NCBI GenBank assembly: GCA_030606765.1
Contig: JAUWFX010000001.1
Location: 1 to 48,328, forward strand
Source: Dehalococcoidia bacterium
GTDB lineage: Bacteria > Chloroflexota > Dehalococcoidia > GIF9 > AB-539-J10
Direction: 5' to 3'
Length of the DNA stretch: 48,328 nt
Each line of letters opens with the position of its first letter. Position 1 is the stretch's first letter. The translations under genes were made by a program, and so were the position numbers. The notes beneath the pieces are model-generated. The model was not told the DNA's origin and ran no database searches. It saw nothing but the letters and a program-made list of their open reading frames with translations. Below, one piece after another: positions 18,801 through 27,227 of the stretch.

Positions 18801-19961
18801 ATAACCGTTACTATTGACGGCGGGGGTCCTCAAGACATGAACATAAGATCAGGGGGAGACGGTAATTATACCAACAGTGAAATATATGAATATACTGTTA
18901 CCGGTGCTGTCCTTGGTACAGGCAGTCATACCTTCCAGTTTGCCGCCAGCGATGGCATTGCAGATGCCACTGGTGATGTTGACGTCCACGCCGGGCCCAC
19001 TGTAAGTTCAGGTGGTGGAGGTAACGGAGGTAATGGAGGTAGGGCTGATACTAGAGCCCCTAGCATCTCCAATATTGAGTCCTGCGATTGCACCAAGACC
19101 GGCATAACTATTAAATGGAAAACCGGTGAGAGCGGCACCAGCCGGGTAGAATACTGGGCCAGCGCGCACATTTTCTCGCCCCTCGACGAAAGCTTGGTTC
19201 GCTACCACGAAGTTAAGCTTACCAATCTGAAACCTTGCTGTGAGTATCACTTCCGGGTTATATCCGAGGATAGTGCTGGGAATAAGGCAATATCTGAAGA
19301 GCAGGACTTTACCACCATGGGAACACCAGCCACTTTTACTATTGGCGCCCTGTCTATATCTCCAGCCGAAGTTCAGGTTGGAGAAAGCATAACTATAAGT
19401 GTTTTGGTTACGAATACTGGTGACGCTGCCGGCACCTATGAAGCAATACTTAAGATAGATAACGCAGTGGTAGCTACCGAGAGTGTTACTATAGCTGGTG
19501 GTGCCAGCGAGGAGGTAAACTTTACCACCTCCAAGGATGTTGCCGGAACCTATACGGTATCCATTGGTGACCAATCGGGTACGGTAGTAGTCACAGCCTT
19601 CACCATAAGTGCTCTCGATATATCCCCCGCCGAGGTTAATTCCGGGGGAGATGTAAACATAAGTGCTTTGATTACTAACACCGGTAACGTGACAAGCACC
19701 TATGAAGCAATCCTTAAAATAGATGATGCGGTCGTAGCTACCCAGAATGTTACTCTAGCTGGTGGTGCCAACGAAGAGGTAGCCTTCACCATCTCTAAGG
19801 ATGTTGCCGGGACCTATACCGTGGACCTTAATGGTCTAACAGGTACGTTTGTGATTAAGGAAGGATCTAACTGGTGGCTTATCGGGGGCATCATCGCTGG
19901 TGTAGTAGTAGCTGTATTGCTGGTGCTCTACTTCCGTGTTTGGCGAAAGCGCCGTGTGTAG
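15804..19961 (+). CDS. Large membrane-anchored cohesin scaffold with Ig-like repeats
   Basis: This 1385-residue surface protein starts 20 bases after the protease, with AAAAGGAGG before its ATG. A signal peptide (about 1-32) is followed by one cohesin (about 33-175). A long stalk follows, made of two alternating Ig/cadherin-like repeat types of about 95 residues: four copies begin near PVLS-G and four begin PTAPVVDVTPDS. Then come a PKD-like domain (about 872-965), a glycine-rich linker, a fibronectin III-like domain (about 1085-1172) and two CARDB-like domains. The protein ends in a transmembrane helix (about 1356-1376) with the basic tail RVWRKRRV. The shape is that of an anchoring scaffold: it would hold one dockerin-bearing enzyme well away from the membrane. 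No catalytic domain is visible. Confidence 0.88.
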   Translation: MRERFTKYAQMLLTLVAVLALVTVSTPQLATAGDVGVVVDLVLLPSSQTVDVDDIFDITIQAQCNGQDISTIAAFINFDPAYLEVQSVTPGTTLPTVVENAYNNTAGTLNYQAGKLGGPFPSDTFTVATVSLKALDETDSTPIIFSTTFPRNTDADFGGTSKLDELFGATVTIGVVNNRPVLSNGQVNPDPGYVTTDFTYSVTYTDDDNDPPSSPTVSIDGGGPIDMTEVNPGDTDYTDGKDYEYTTSGLAKDIAHTYQFAASDGIDDATGDTASHDGPNVQNSLPTAPVVDVTPDSPVTTDNLVCTVTTPSTDPDAGDTITYTYEWYKDGVLKAGLTTDTVDSSNTAKGEVWRCVVTPNDGTADGPTDEDEVTIQNTPPVLSDGIVSPTSGDIATDFTYSVTYTDADNDPPASPTVSIDGGGPIGMTEVNPVDTVYTDGKDYEYTTSGLDKGSHTFQFAASDGVGDATGDTGVHTGPGVENTAPVLSAGQVNPDSGYVTTDFIYSVTYTDDDNDPPISITVTIDSGAPQDMTEVDPGDTDYTDGKDYEYTTSGLAKDIAHIYQFAASDGVDDATGDTGSHDGPTVQNSPPTAPVVDVTPDSPVTTDDLVCTITTPSTDPDAGDTVTYTYEWYKDGVLQAGLITDTVDSTNTAKGEVWKCVVTPNDGTADGSTDEDQVTIGNSPPTAPVVDVTPDSAVTTDDLVCTITTPSTDPDAGDTVTYTYEWYKDGVLQAGLITDTVDSSNTAKGEVWRCVVTPNDGTADGSTDEDQVTIGNSPPTAPVVDVTPDSPVTTDDLVCTITTPSTDPDAGDTITYTYEWYKDGVIQAGLTTDTVDSSNTAKGEAWRCVVTPNDGTADGPTDEDEVTILNSPPVANAGPDQMALIGTNVTLDGSGSSDADGDPLEYSWTQIGGSNVTLSNPTAVNATFTPTEAGNYTFSLVVNDGIDYSPADTTVIKIKASNIAPVLSDGIVSPTSGYTSTTFTYSVVYTDDDNDAPMSITVTIDGGGPQDMNIRSGGDGNYTNSEIYEYTVTGAVLGTGSHTFQFAASDGIADATGDVDVHAGPTVSSGGGGNGGNGGRADTRAPSISNIESCDCTKTGITIKWKTGESGTSRVEYWASAHIFSPLDESLVRYHEVKLTNLKPCCEYHFRVISEDSAGNKAISEEQDFTTMGTPATFTIGALSISPAEVQVGESITISVLVTNTGDAAGTYEAILKIDNAVVATESVTIAGGASEEVNFTTSKDVAGTYTVSIGDQSGTVVVTAFTISALDISPAEVNSGGDVNISALITNTGNVTSTYEAILKIDDAVVATQNVTLAGGANEEVAFTISKDVAGTYTVDLNGLTGTFVIKEGSNWWLIGGIIAGVVVAVLLVLYFRVWRKRRV
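17571..18416 (+). repeat. Three tandem 282-bp repeats encoding Ig-like modules
   Basis: Units begin at 17571, 17853 and 18135, an exact spacing of 282 bases (94 codons), and are nearly identical in DNA. A fourth, more diverged copy starts at about 16656. The high DNA identity points to recent expansion and makes the stalk length easy to change by slippage or recombination. Assemblies may collapse or miscount these copies. Confidence 0.9.
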
Positions 19962-20024
19962 AAAGGTAGATGGATATAAGTACAGGGAATAGCATAAATT
20001 AATTTGTTGATTGCTAATATAAGT

Positions 20025-20822
20025 ATGGTACGGCGAATTTCTGTTTTACTGATTAGTATATTGGTGACAGCGGCGCTGGCACTGATGGCGACAGCAGTCC
20101 CACAACCATCAATGGCAGCGGAGGATGTGGGAGCTGTTGTCGCCCTTGTCCTCCTTCCTCCCAGCCAGACAGTGGAAAGAGGTGATATCTTTGAAGTTGC
20201 TATCGAGGCGCAATGCAACGGACAGGATGTCACTGGAATAGCTGCGTTTATTGATTTTGACCCTGATTATCTCGAAGTCCAATCAGTTACAGATGGTGGT
20301 ACTCTTACTGACCTTGTGGTATCAGATTACGATAATGTTGGTGGCTCCATAGACTATAATGCTGGGACATTTAAGCCACTGCCTTCTGGTACCTTCACCG
20401 TGGCTACTATCAAATTCAAAGCTGTCAACCCTGATGGTAGCATCACGCTCAACTTCAGTACTACTTCCCCAAGAAAGAGCGATGCCGATTTCGGTGGCGA
20501 TTCGAAACTAGGGGGGTTACACGGGACGACGATTAACATCATAGGAGAGGCGACACCGGACGATGAAAATACAACATCCGAACCTACGCCTGATAACCCT
20601 GAAGAACCGGACACAGATTCTGATAGCTTGCCTGGGGAAGAGGAGAATACGTCATCATTGCCGCATTCGTCACAATCTACCCAGCAACCTGACCCTCAGT
20701 CCGAGGAAATCTTGCCCCCGGGTAACGATAGTATAGATTGGTATGTTCCAGCCAGTATCATTATCGGTCTGTTTATAATCGGCATACTCGTCGTCCTCAT
20801 CAGGCGACAGCGGTCTAATTGA
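20025..20822 (+). CDS. Short membrane-anchored cohesin protein
   Basis: A 265-residue protein with a signal peptide (about 1-28, ending SMAAED), a single cohesin (about 30-170), an acidic Ser/Thr/Pro/Glu-rich linker (about 175-235), a C-terminal transmembrane helix and the basic tail RRQRSN. The cohesin shares strand sequences such as AFIDFDPDYLEVQSVT with the other three cohesins in this window. The ATG at 20025 has no strong ribosome binding site; a TTG at 20004 is in frame seven codons upstream. It is effectively a minimal anchor that would place dockerin proteins close to the cell surface, complementing the long scaffold just upstream. Confidence 0.87.
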   Translation: MVRRISVLLISILVTAALALMATAVPQPSMAAEDVGAVVALVLLPPSQTVERGDIFEVAIEAQCNGQDVTGIAAFIDFDPDYLEVQSVTDGGTLTDLVVSDYDNVGGSIDYNAGTFKPLPSGTFTVATIKFKAVNPDGSITLNFSTTSPRKSDADFGGDSKLGGLHGTTINIIGEATPDDENTTSEPTPDNPEEPDTDSDSLPGEEENTSSLPHSSQSTQQPDPQSEEILPPGNDSIDWYVPASIIIGLFIIGILVVLIRRQRSN

Positions 20823-20848
20823 TAATAAAATGTTAGTAGGAGGTGCCT

Positions 20849-20902
20849 ATGCTCGGGATTTTAGCCCTAAAACATGATGTTAGATTCAAGCCACCACTAT
20901 AG
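20849..20902 (+). CDS. Possible 17-residue small ORF
   Basis: A 17-codon frame (MLGILALKHDVRFKPPL) is preceded by TAGGAGGTG five bases before the ATG, a far better binding site than chance gives. It lies between the short anchor and the next membrane protein. No family is known to me. It may be a genuine microprotein, a translational-coupling device, or a chance frame behind a leftover ribosome site. Confidence 0.3.
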   Translation: MLGILALKHDVRFKPPL

Positions 20903-20932
20903 CAAATTATAACCTTAAGAAAAGGAGGAATT

Positions 20933-21805
20933 ATGAAACGTTGGTTTGCAGAACACAGGCTCGTTAGATTAATAGTGATTATTGTCACAGTTGGTATTGT
21001 CAGTCTGGGGGCGGTGTGGGGTATCGATGTGTTGAGGAATAGTATTGGCTCGGGAGCGGCTACGGGGACAAACGACAACGGCATATTTTTCCTGTCCAGG
21101 CCAGTCATGGCTGCGGAGTCAACCTTTCTTGATGAGGAAGCTGGTATTTCAGCCTACACCAATCTTGGCACAGCCATAGATTTGTCCGTAGCCAGGACCG
21201 GATTCAAGACGATAGAGCAAGAGACGGCCGATTATATAGTCGGCTCCATAGCCCTACCTGACTTGCCCGAAACAGAAGACGTGCATTGCTTCGTTCACAG
21301 CGATGGTTGGATTGTCACCTACTATCTAGCTGCAGAACCAACAAGCAAGGTTATAGTCTGGAGCTACTACTCACCGGGAAACCTAAAAACAAAGCTGCAG
21401 TTGGGGTTGGAGGAGATGACCTATGCGTTGGGGGTAACGGCAACTGATATAAACTACTACCACTTCCAGTATCCATACGCCAACAAGTGGATGGTAATTG
21501 TTGACTGCACCGTGGACAGAGAAGGAGACAGCTTCAACCTCAAGATACCGGGTGACTTTACCATCTATGAGAGGTCGTGGTCCCATTATGCGCAGTGCTA
21601 TTCATCAAGTGGCTTCTTCTATTTTAGAATCGACGGAAACCAAATTAATGCTACCCACGAAGATGAAACAGAGTGCGGGAAGCTTACACCGGCTCAATTG
21701 AGCCCTGACACATTTCATACCATTGTTGTGGAGCCTTATGGCTATTATTGGCATTCTGGTGACCAGAGTTGCATCGGTATTGTACTAGTATACCTGGAGC
21801 CTTAG
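20933..21805 (+). CDS. Membrane-anchored extracytoplasmic protein of unknown function
   Basis: This 290-residue protein has AAAAGGAGG before its ATG. An N-terminal transmembrane or signal-anchor segment (about 12-32) precedes an extracytoplasmic domain rich in tyrosine, aspartate and cysteine. I do not recognise a family. Repeated aromatic stretches (YYHFQYPYANKW, FFYFRIDG) suggest a beta-sandwich. It carries neither cohesin nor dockerin, yet sits within the same run of exported proteins and has the same style of ribosome site. It may be an accessory surface factor or substrate-binding protein of the complex; this is only inferred from position. Confidence 0.7.
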   Translation: MKRWFAEHRLVRLIVIIVTVGIVSLGAVWGIDVLRNSIGSGAATGTNDNGIFFLSRPVMAAESTFLDEEAGISAYTNLGTAIDLSVARTGFKTIEQETADYIVGSIALPDLPETEDVHCFVHSDGWIVTYYLAAEPTSKVIVWSYYSPGNLKTKLQLGLEEMTYALGVTATDINYYHFQYPYANKWMVIVDCTVDREGDSFNLKIPGDFTIYERSWSHYAQCYSSSGFFYFRIDGNQINATHEDETECGKLTPAQLSPDTFHTIVVEPYGYYWHSGDQSCIGIVLVYLEP

Positions 21806-21891
21806 GGCCGCTGCGCTGGTAACGGTTAGTGAAGTGGCTAGTTCCTGATACCTGAGCAATATTTTGGTTTAAAGCAAAGGAGGTCAGCAAG

Positions 21892-24210
21892 TTGAATGGC
21901 TCGCATATAATTAAGTGTATCGTTCTCTTAGCCACCATATTAGCGGTGTTGTTTGGTCAGCTCCTCCCGGTCGGTTATGTTGCAGCCCAGCCATCGGAAA
22001 ACTGGGACATCATCATTGATACCTCAATAAACGAAGGAGCCATCACTGGAACCGTATCGAACGTCCAGCATGGAACGGGAGAGATATCCGGAGACATAGT
22101 CTTGATTAACGACACCGCCCTCTGGTGGAAAATCTATCTGACCGAGATACCGGATGACATGATTGACGTTGATACCAGTGGGCTTCCCTTTGATGAGGAC
22201 GAGAATAAGTATTATTTCTATCTGGCTCCTCTAGGTAGTTCTGACTTAGATGCTCTTCCGACCCTGCCGTCATCGGTTACTTTTCGTCAGGTTCATTCGG
22301 GACTGTACTTTTATGCTGACCGAACGCTTGTATCCGGTTACGAAGCTTTAACCTTGCAGGTAGCCGAAATAGCGCTAATCGCGCTAACCGGCAGCGGTGT
22401 CCCCACTTCAGTCGTAGACCTGATTCTGGATACTCTCGATGCTCCACCCTTTTTGACGATTGCCGAAGGCCTGGGAGAAACGCCGGTTAATTTCTGGAAG
22501 GTCGTTGAGGGGCTGGGAAGTATCGCCCATAATGGATTGGCACTCAGCCAGCTTCAGTACGTTCTCACCCAACTCGGTGTCAGCATGACCACTTCCCAAA
22601 TACAGCAGGTCTTCGTTTTTTGGTCCATAGTACAACTACTGAGGATTATATACGACACGCTAACTTGTCCCTTTGCCGATAATATCTCATTCCAAGTAAT
22701 CGAGAGCGGTAATGAACCGATTATTGCGGACATCAACTGTACTCCATCATCAGGAGGTGTCCCGCTTAGTGTTAATTTCGACGCCTCTGATTCATATTCC
22801 CCCCAATACCCCATAGTATCATACGACTGGAATTTCGGGGATACCCAATATGGGACCGACATAACGGAAACCCATACCTACTGTCAGGCCGGCGAGTATC
22901 CTGTTACCCTCACTATTACTGATGATGATGGTAGACAAAGCATAGCTACCAGGACCATTATCGTATGGCCGACTGGAATCCAGGTTACCGCAGGTGGAGA
23001 GCAGTTCAATCTCGTCTTTGAGGCTGAAGAATCCCCGGGTATTGTATCCTATAGCTGGGATTTTGGGGATGGCAACCAGTCTAATAATAGAATAACCAGT
23101 AACAACTATTCCAGTCCCGGTGAGTATATCATCAGTCTCAGTTTGGGACTCGATACGGGGGATGCGACGCAGGACTGGGTTCCCTGGATAGGGAGGGACG
23201 TAATCAAAATATTCCTCCAGACAGATTCTTCACCTGCGGGCTGGTCTTTCACTGTGGATAAATACGATGACGCCCCTGACACGATTATGGTGGATGGTAT
23301 TGTTGTCGAGGATGCTGATGAAGTCTGGACAAACACGCTGGTGGCATCGACTGACCTGGACCTGGTAGCCCAGGCTGTAGCGCCACGTATAATATTTGAG
23401 TATGGAGATAGCCTGTCTACCCTTGATTTGGTGCGCTCCGATGACCTGGATGGGGTAGCAATTGTGGTATCACCTCGTATCACCTTTGAATACGCCGACT
23501 CGGCAGCCACATTGATGCTGATAGACTCCGCAGAACTTTCCCAGGTTGCCTCAACGGTAACACCCCGTGTTATTGCTGAGTATTCTGATAGCATATGCCA
23601 TCCTGACCTGCAGTACCCGGCCGGTTTCGACCAATCCGCTGCTTCAGTGAATCCGCGAATCATTGTCGAATACACTGATGTGATTTTTGGTGCTGCAATG
23701 ACCCGCCCCAACATTGATTCTGAGGCTACGGCGGATATCTCGGTAGTGCTTCAGGGTGGTTCTCGCCCCCCTGAAGGCTGGGAGGTCCCTATCACTATTA
23801 AATTCTTCAGCCCGGGAGCCGATGTCATGACTGACACACCACTTGAACAGTTTGACCTTACTACTACCAAATCCGACAGTACGGCTACCTGTCAGTGTAC
23901 CGTTGCTCCTGGCACTTATGATATCACCGCCATAAGTGAACATACCCTGATAAACGTTAAGAGGAATGTGATTATCTCCACTCCGTCTACAGCAGTGGAT
24001 ATGGGTACACTACTTGAGGGCAATGCCAACGATGACAGCATAATCAACATCAGCGATTTTGGTATTCTGGCGGTATCTTATATGTGCACGGAGGGAGAAC
24101 CCTGCTATGACGCCAGGGCTGACTTTGACCGCAATGGAATAATAAACATTTCCGACTTTGGCTTGCTGGCGGTCAACTACATGGAGTATTCGCCGATTGA
24201 TATCTCATGA
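21892..24210 (+). CDS. Secreted PKD-domain protein with C-terminal dockerin
   Basis: A 772-residue exported protein. The start is a TTG at 21892, nine bases after AAAGGAGG; no better ATG exists. The signal peptide covers about residues 1-32. The N-terminal 240 residues match no family I know. Two PKD-like domains follow (about 273-358 with SYDWNFGD, about 360-430 with SYSWDFGD). Next are four degenerate 30-residue repeats built on V-PRI--EY-DS (about 485-600). The C-terminal cassette is the same beta module plus type I dockerin as in the two proteases (dockerin about 707-772). No catalytic motif is seen, so it may be a structural or substrate-binding member. It should dock to the cohesins encoded upstream. 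Confidence 0.82.
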   Translation: MNGSHIIKCIVLLATILAVLFGQLLPVGYVAAQPSENWDIIIDTSINEGAITGTVSNVQHGTGEISGDIVLINDTALWWKIYLTEIPDDMIDVDTSGLPFDEDENKYYFYLAPLGSSDLDALPTLPSSVTFRQVHSGLYFYADRTLVSGYEALTLQVAEIALIALTGSGVPTSVVDLILDTLDAPPFLTIAEGLGETPVNFWKVVEGLGSIAHNGLALSQLQYVLTQLGVSMTTSQIQQVFVFWSIVQLLRIIYDTLTCPFADNISFQVIESGNEPIIADINCTPSSGGVPLSVNFDASDSYSPQYPIVSYDWNFGDTQYGTDITETHTYCQAGEYPVTLTITDDDGRQSIATRTIIVWPTGIQVTAGGEQFNLVFEAEESPGIVSYSWDFGDGNQSNNRITSNNYSSPGEYIISLSLGLDTGDATQDWVPWIGRDVIKIFLQTDSSPAGWSFTVDKYDDAPDTIMVDGIVVEDADEVWTNTLVASTDLDLVAQAVAPRIIFEYGDSLSTLDLVRSDDLDGVAIVVSPRITFEYADSAATLMLIDSAELSQVASTVTPRVIAEYSDSICHPDLQYPAGFDQSAASVNPRIIVEYTDVIFGAAMTRPNIDSEATADISVVLQGGSRPPEGWEVPITIKFFSPGADVMTDTPLEQFDLTTTKSDSTATCQCTVAPGTYDITAISEHTLINVKRNVIISTPSTAVDMGTLLEGNANDDSIINISDFGILAVSYMCTEGEPCYDARADFDRNGIINISDFGLLAVNYMEYSPIDIS

Positions 24211-24265
24211 TGAACTAACCAGAAAATATAATGTAAGAAAAAGAAGGATTTTGTAGAGAACAGTA

Positions 24266-24296
24266 CTCGGGTTTCCTTCTTTAAAGGAAACTTGAG
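24266..24296 (+). other. Stem-loop between two dockerin genes
   Basis: CTCGGGTTTCCTT pairs with AAGGAAACTTGAG, 13 pairs including two G-U pairs, around a short loop. No T-run follows, so it is not a standard terminator. It may be an mRNA stability or processing element between the PKD protein and the C25 protease. Confidence 0.5.
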
Positions 24297-24361
24297 AGCT
24301 TGCGTGGCGTTTGCTGAAGGATGACAATTAATATGGAAGAGTGAACAAAGGAGGTGCAGCA

Positions 24362-26314
24362 ATGAAAAAACTCAAACTGCTAACCAAAATCCTCGGTGTT
24401 ACGCTTGTATTTCTGATATTTGGGGCAGTGATCAACGGCATCACCTTTGCTTCACCATCTTCAGAGTATATTGCACAGCCACCGGAGGTGACCACCCATC
24501 CGCCCACCAATATTACCTCGACTTCAGCTATTCTACACGGCTACCTGGATAGCTTGCACGAGCTGTCCTCCTCCACAGCCGCGGCAATTGAGCCAGTCGG
24601 TACAACCACTTCCAGTGAGGAGGATCAGGACGACTATGACGACATACCTATTCTTCAATGGGTTGATCCTGAAGGAAGACAGCCGCTGAGTTACGAAGAA
24701 TACATCAAAACGCTTCCACCTGTACGACCACTGGTTGTTGAGCAAAGCTACACGACTCCCTTGTCTCCCATGGAAGGGCTCGATCAGCAACTCCCTCTAG
24801 TCCTGGTGATTGTAAACTCCTTGATTAAGCCCTACATCCAAGAATCACTGGATCAATATGTCCTGGATCTCCAGAACGAAGGCTACTCAGCGACAGTTTG
24901 TACTGCAATTGGAGGTAATTCAAGTGAGCTGAGGGGGGTCTTGCAGGACGAGCTACCGAACGGCTTGGTCGGTGCCACCTTGATTGGCGACCTCCCTGTT
25001 CCCTGGTATGAGATGTATGATGACTTCGGGGATCAGTACTCCCAATTCCCCATTGATCTATACTATATGGATTTGGATGGCACATGGGTTGACTCGGATA
25101 TTAATGGACTATACGATGAACACTCGGACGGAGAGGGTACGCGAGTGCCAGAGATATGGATCGGCCGCCTTACAGCAAGTACACTTACAGCCAACATTGA
25201 GGAAGAGGCGGCGATACTACAGAACTATTTCGCCAAAAATCATGCCTACCGTACTGGTGGGTTGTTGTTGAATAAGCGTGCTCTGGTGTATGTTGATGAT
25301 GACTGGATTCCTTGGGCTGATCAATGGAGTGACGACGTAGGGCTTGCTTACGATACGAGAACACTGGTTAAGGACGGCGTCACCACCAACGCTTCTGACT
25401 ACATGGATAGACTTACCCACAACTACGAATGGGTCCACGTGTGTGCTCATTCGTCACCCTGGTTGCATAGCTTCAAGATAGGAGATGAGTGGACGGGAGG
25501 TACTGTGAATAATACGGATATCCAGACTATAGACCCTGCCGCCCTATTCTATAATCTCTTTGCGTGCTCCAACGCCCGGTATGTCGAAGAAGATTATATG
25601 GGAGGCTGCTATGTATTTGCCGATACCTACGGGTTAGCAGCAGTCGGCAGCACCAAGACGGGCAGCATGCTTGATTTCCATAAATTCTATGCGCCTGTTG
25701 GTCAATACAGAAGTCTAGGGGAATCATTCAAGGAATGGTTTATTGGTGTTGGTCCTTATGACCTACTTGAGCGGCAATGGTTCTACGGGATGACACTTCT
25801 TGGTGACCCAACGCTCGCACTGCAACCAGAGGTTGATATCTCGGTAATGCTTCAGGGTGGTTCCCGCCCCCCTGAAGGCTGGGAAGTCCCTATCACCATC
25901 AAATTCTTCAACCCGGGAGCCGATGTCATGACCGGTAGCCCCCTTTATGAATTTAGTCTTAACACCACCAAGTCAGACGGCATGGCTATCTCCCAGTGCA
26001 CTGTTGCTCCTGGTACTTATGACGTCACCGTAGTAAGTGAACATACCTTGATAAACGTTAAAAGGAATGTGGTTATCTCCACTCCGTCTACAGCGGTGGA
26101 TATGGGTACTCTACTTGAGGGCAATGCCAATGATGACATCATAATCAACATCAGCGATTTTGGTATTCTGGCAGTATCATATATGAAGACAGAGGGGGAA
26201 CCCGGCTATGACGCCAGGGCTGACTTTGACCGCAATGGAATAATAAATATTTCTGATTTCGGCTTGCTGGCGGTTAATTATATGGAGATGTGCCCGATTG
26301 ATGTCTCGGGATGA
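24362..26314 (+). CDS. Secreted gingipain-type (C25) protease with C-terminal dockerin
   Basis: A 650-residue exported cysteine protease. The ATG at 24362 follows AAAGGAGG; a GTG at 24341 is upstream of that site and rejected. The signal peptide covers about residues 1-32, followed by a short fibronectin-like start (VTTHPPTNITSTSAILHG). The C25 caspase-like fold spans about 140-490: VLVIVNSLI first strand, then GATLIGDLPVPW and PEIWIGRLTAS. The catalytic pair is H363 (CAHSSPW) and C402 (FACSNA). The end is the shared beta module and type I dockerin with two calcium loops. With the C11 enzyme it supplies a second caspase-fold protease to the proposed surface complex. The set ends here: genes downstream run on the other strand. 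Confidence 0.88.
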   Translation: MKKLKLLTKILGVTLVFLIFGAVINGITFASPSSEYIAQPPEVTTHPPTNITSTSAILHGYLDSLHELSSSTAAAIEPVGTTTSSEEDQDDYDDIPILQWVDPEGRQPLSYEEYIKTLPPVRPLVVEQSYTTPLSPMEGLDQQLPLVLVIVNSLIKPYIQESLDQYVLDLQNEGYSATVCTAIGGNSSELRGVLQDELPNGLVGATLIGDLPVPWYEMYDDFGDQYSQFPIDLYYMDLDGTWVDSDINGLYDEHSDGEGTRVPEIWIGRLTASTLTANIEEEAAILQNYFAKNHAYRTGGLLLNKRALVYVDDDWIPWADQWSDDVGLAYDTRTLVKDGVTTNASDYMDRLTHNYEWVHVCAHSSPWLHSFKIGDEWTGGTVNNTDIQTIDPAALFYNLFACSNARYVEEDYMGGCYVFADTYGLAAVGSTKTGSMLDFHKFYAPVGQYRSLGESFKEWFIGVGPYDLLERQWFYGMTLLGDPTLALQPEVDISVMLQGGSRPPEGWEVPITIKFFNPGADVMTGSPLYEFSLNTTKSDGMAISQCTVAPGTYDVTVVSEHTLINVKRNVVISTPSTAVDMGTLLEGNANDDIIINISDFGILAVSYMKTEGEPGYDARADFDRNGIINISDFGLLAVNYMEMCPIDVSG

Positions 26315-26545
26315 ACTATCCAGGAAGATAGAATAGAAGAAAATAAGCAATACTGGAGAGGACAGTATTAAGAAGAAATATTTAGTGCGTGTTAACGCCC
26401 CGGTTCTCTGTCAAATAGCCATTCATTTTGTTTAATGATAGCTAATTTTGAATTTATCAATTTGTGGTCAAAATAGCTTATTTCATTAATTAGGTCACAA
26501 AAGAGTCTTTTGTTGGGTAACAATTGCCTGTTAAGTGTGATTCGT

Positions 26546-26590
26546 AAAACAAAAGGGCTGAATATCCCGATACTGGGAATATCCGGCCCT
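26546..26590 (-). terminator. Intrinsic terminator after the DUF5679 gene
   Basis: On the minus strand AGGGCCGGATATTCCC pairs with GGGATATTCAGCCCT around a short loop, then TTTTGTTTT. It lies 33 bases past the stop of the small gene at 26623-26760 and closes the minus-strand gene block on its left side. Confidence 0.75.
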
Positions 26591-26622
26591 CCTGATTTCT
26601 GTTAGCCTGTGTAATAGCAGCC

Positions 26623-26760
26623 CTACTTGCCAATCCTGAATACCTTTGTGCCGCATGTTGGGCAGACGCCCTGGGTTGCTGGCCTGCCGTTCTTCATTGT
26701 GATTCTTTTTGGGTCCTTAATTTCCTTCTTGGCACGGCACTTCATGCAGTATGCTTGCAT
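26623..26760 (-). CDS. DUF5679-type small zinc-ribbon protein
   Basis: A 45-residue protein with two Cys pairs (YCMKC and CPTCG) that form a zinc ribbon, and the family-typical core KNGRPATQGVCP. GGAGG stands just before its ATG. It resembles the small proteins annotated DUF5679, which I recall from Chloroflexota and related bacteria. The function is unknown; nucleic-acid binding is plausible. It could belong to the host or be the last gene of the minus-strand element. Confidence 0.8.
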   Translation of the reverse strand: MQAYCMKCRAKKEIKDPKRITMKNGRPATQGVCPTCGTKVFRIGK

Positions 26761-26916
26761 TTGACCCTCCTTCCCTGGGAATACATAGTAGGCTATTCAC
26801 TTATGCAGTGTCAATAGCTATAAAGAGCCCTAAAATATAGTGATATGCTTACCTCAGTCTCGACAAGCTCAATCTCGCCATCTCTTGCAGCTGTAAAACT
26901 TAGTTGCTTAGCCTTC

Positions 26917-27135
26917 TCACAGTTGTTTTTGTTTCCACCGCTCATATACTCCCCCTATGATGACACCTATCCTGAACCACTCGTTTCTGGATTTCCCCGT
27001 GTCGTAGCGCTTGATGAAAAACTCCAGTGCGTTAAGAAAGTCTGGGTCAGCACCATCAATCCACTCCTGCTGTGTTTCGTCATTGAGTATTACCTCTCTG
27101 ATCAGTGTCTCTATTTTTCCCTTGCGGTTATTCAT
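26917..27135 (-). CDS. Small hypothetical protein of the minus-strand element
   Basis: A 72-residue acidic, helical protein (ETLIREVILNDETQQEWIDG...) with AAAGGGGGAG before its ATG, the same style of ribosome site as the other element genes. No signal peptide, membrane segment or known family is seen. It lies between the DUF932-like gene and the DUF5679 gene on the same strand, so it is probably transcribed with them. Confidence 0.65.
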   Translation of the reverse strand: MNNRKGKIETLIREVILNDETQQEWIDGADPDFLNALEFFIKRYDTGKSRNEWFRIGVIIGGVYERWKQKQL

Positions 27136-27154
27136 TTCTCCCCCTTTGGGAGGC

Positions 27155-27212
27155 CCCGCACACTAGGAAAACTGGGGAGAACCGGAGGATAACCCTAAAT
27201 CCAGTGTGCGGG
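27155..27212. other. Stem-bounded spacer downstream of the DUF932-like gene
   Basis: CCCGCACACT (27155-27164) and AGTGTGCGGG (27203-27212) are perfect inverted copies enclosing 38 bases, with a possible small inner hairpin (GGAT/ATCC on the minus strand). It starts 16 bases after the stop of the preceding minus-strand gene. No T-run follows, so it resembles the other stem-bounded junctions of this block rather than a terminator. Confidence 0.55.
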
Positions 27213-27227
27213 ACCACGTATTTGAAG

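Noticed and set aside
16443..19574. Several minus-strand frames of 60-190 codons within the scaffold gene
   Set aside because: They are shadows of the repetitive scaffold coding sequence and repeat with the same 282-bp period.
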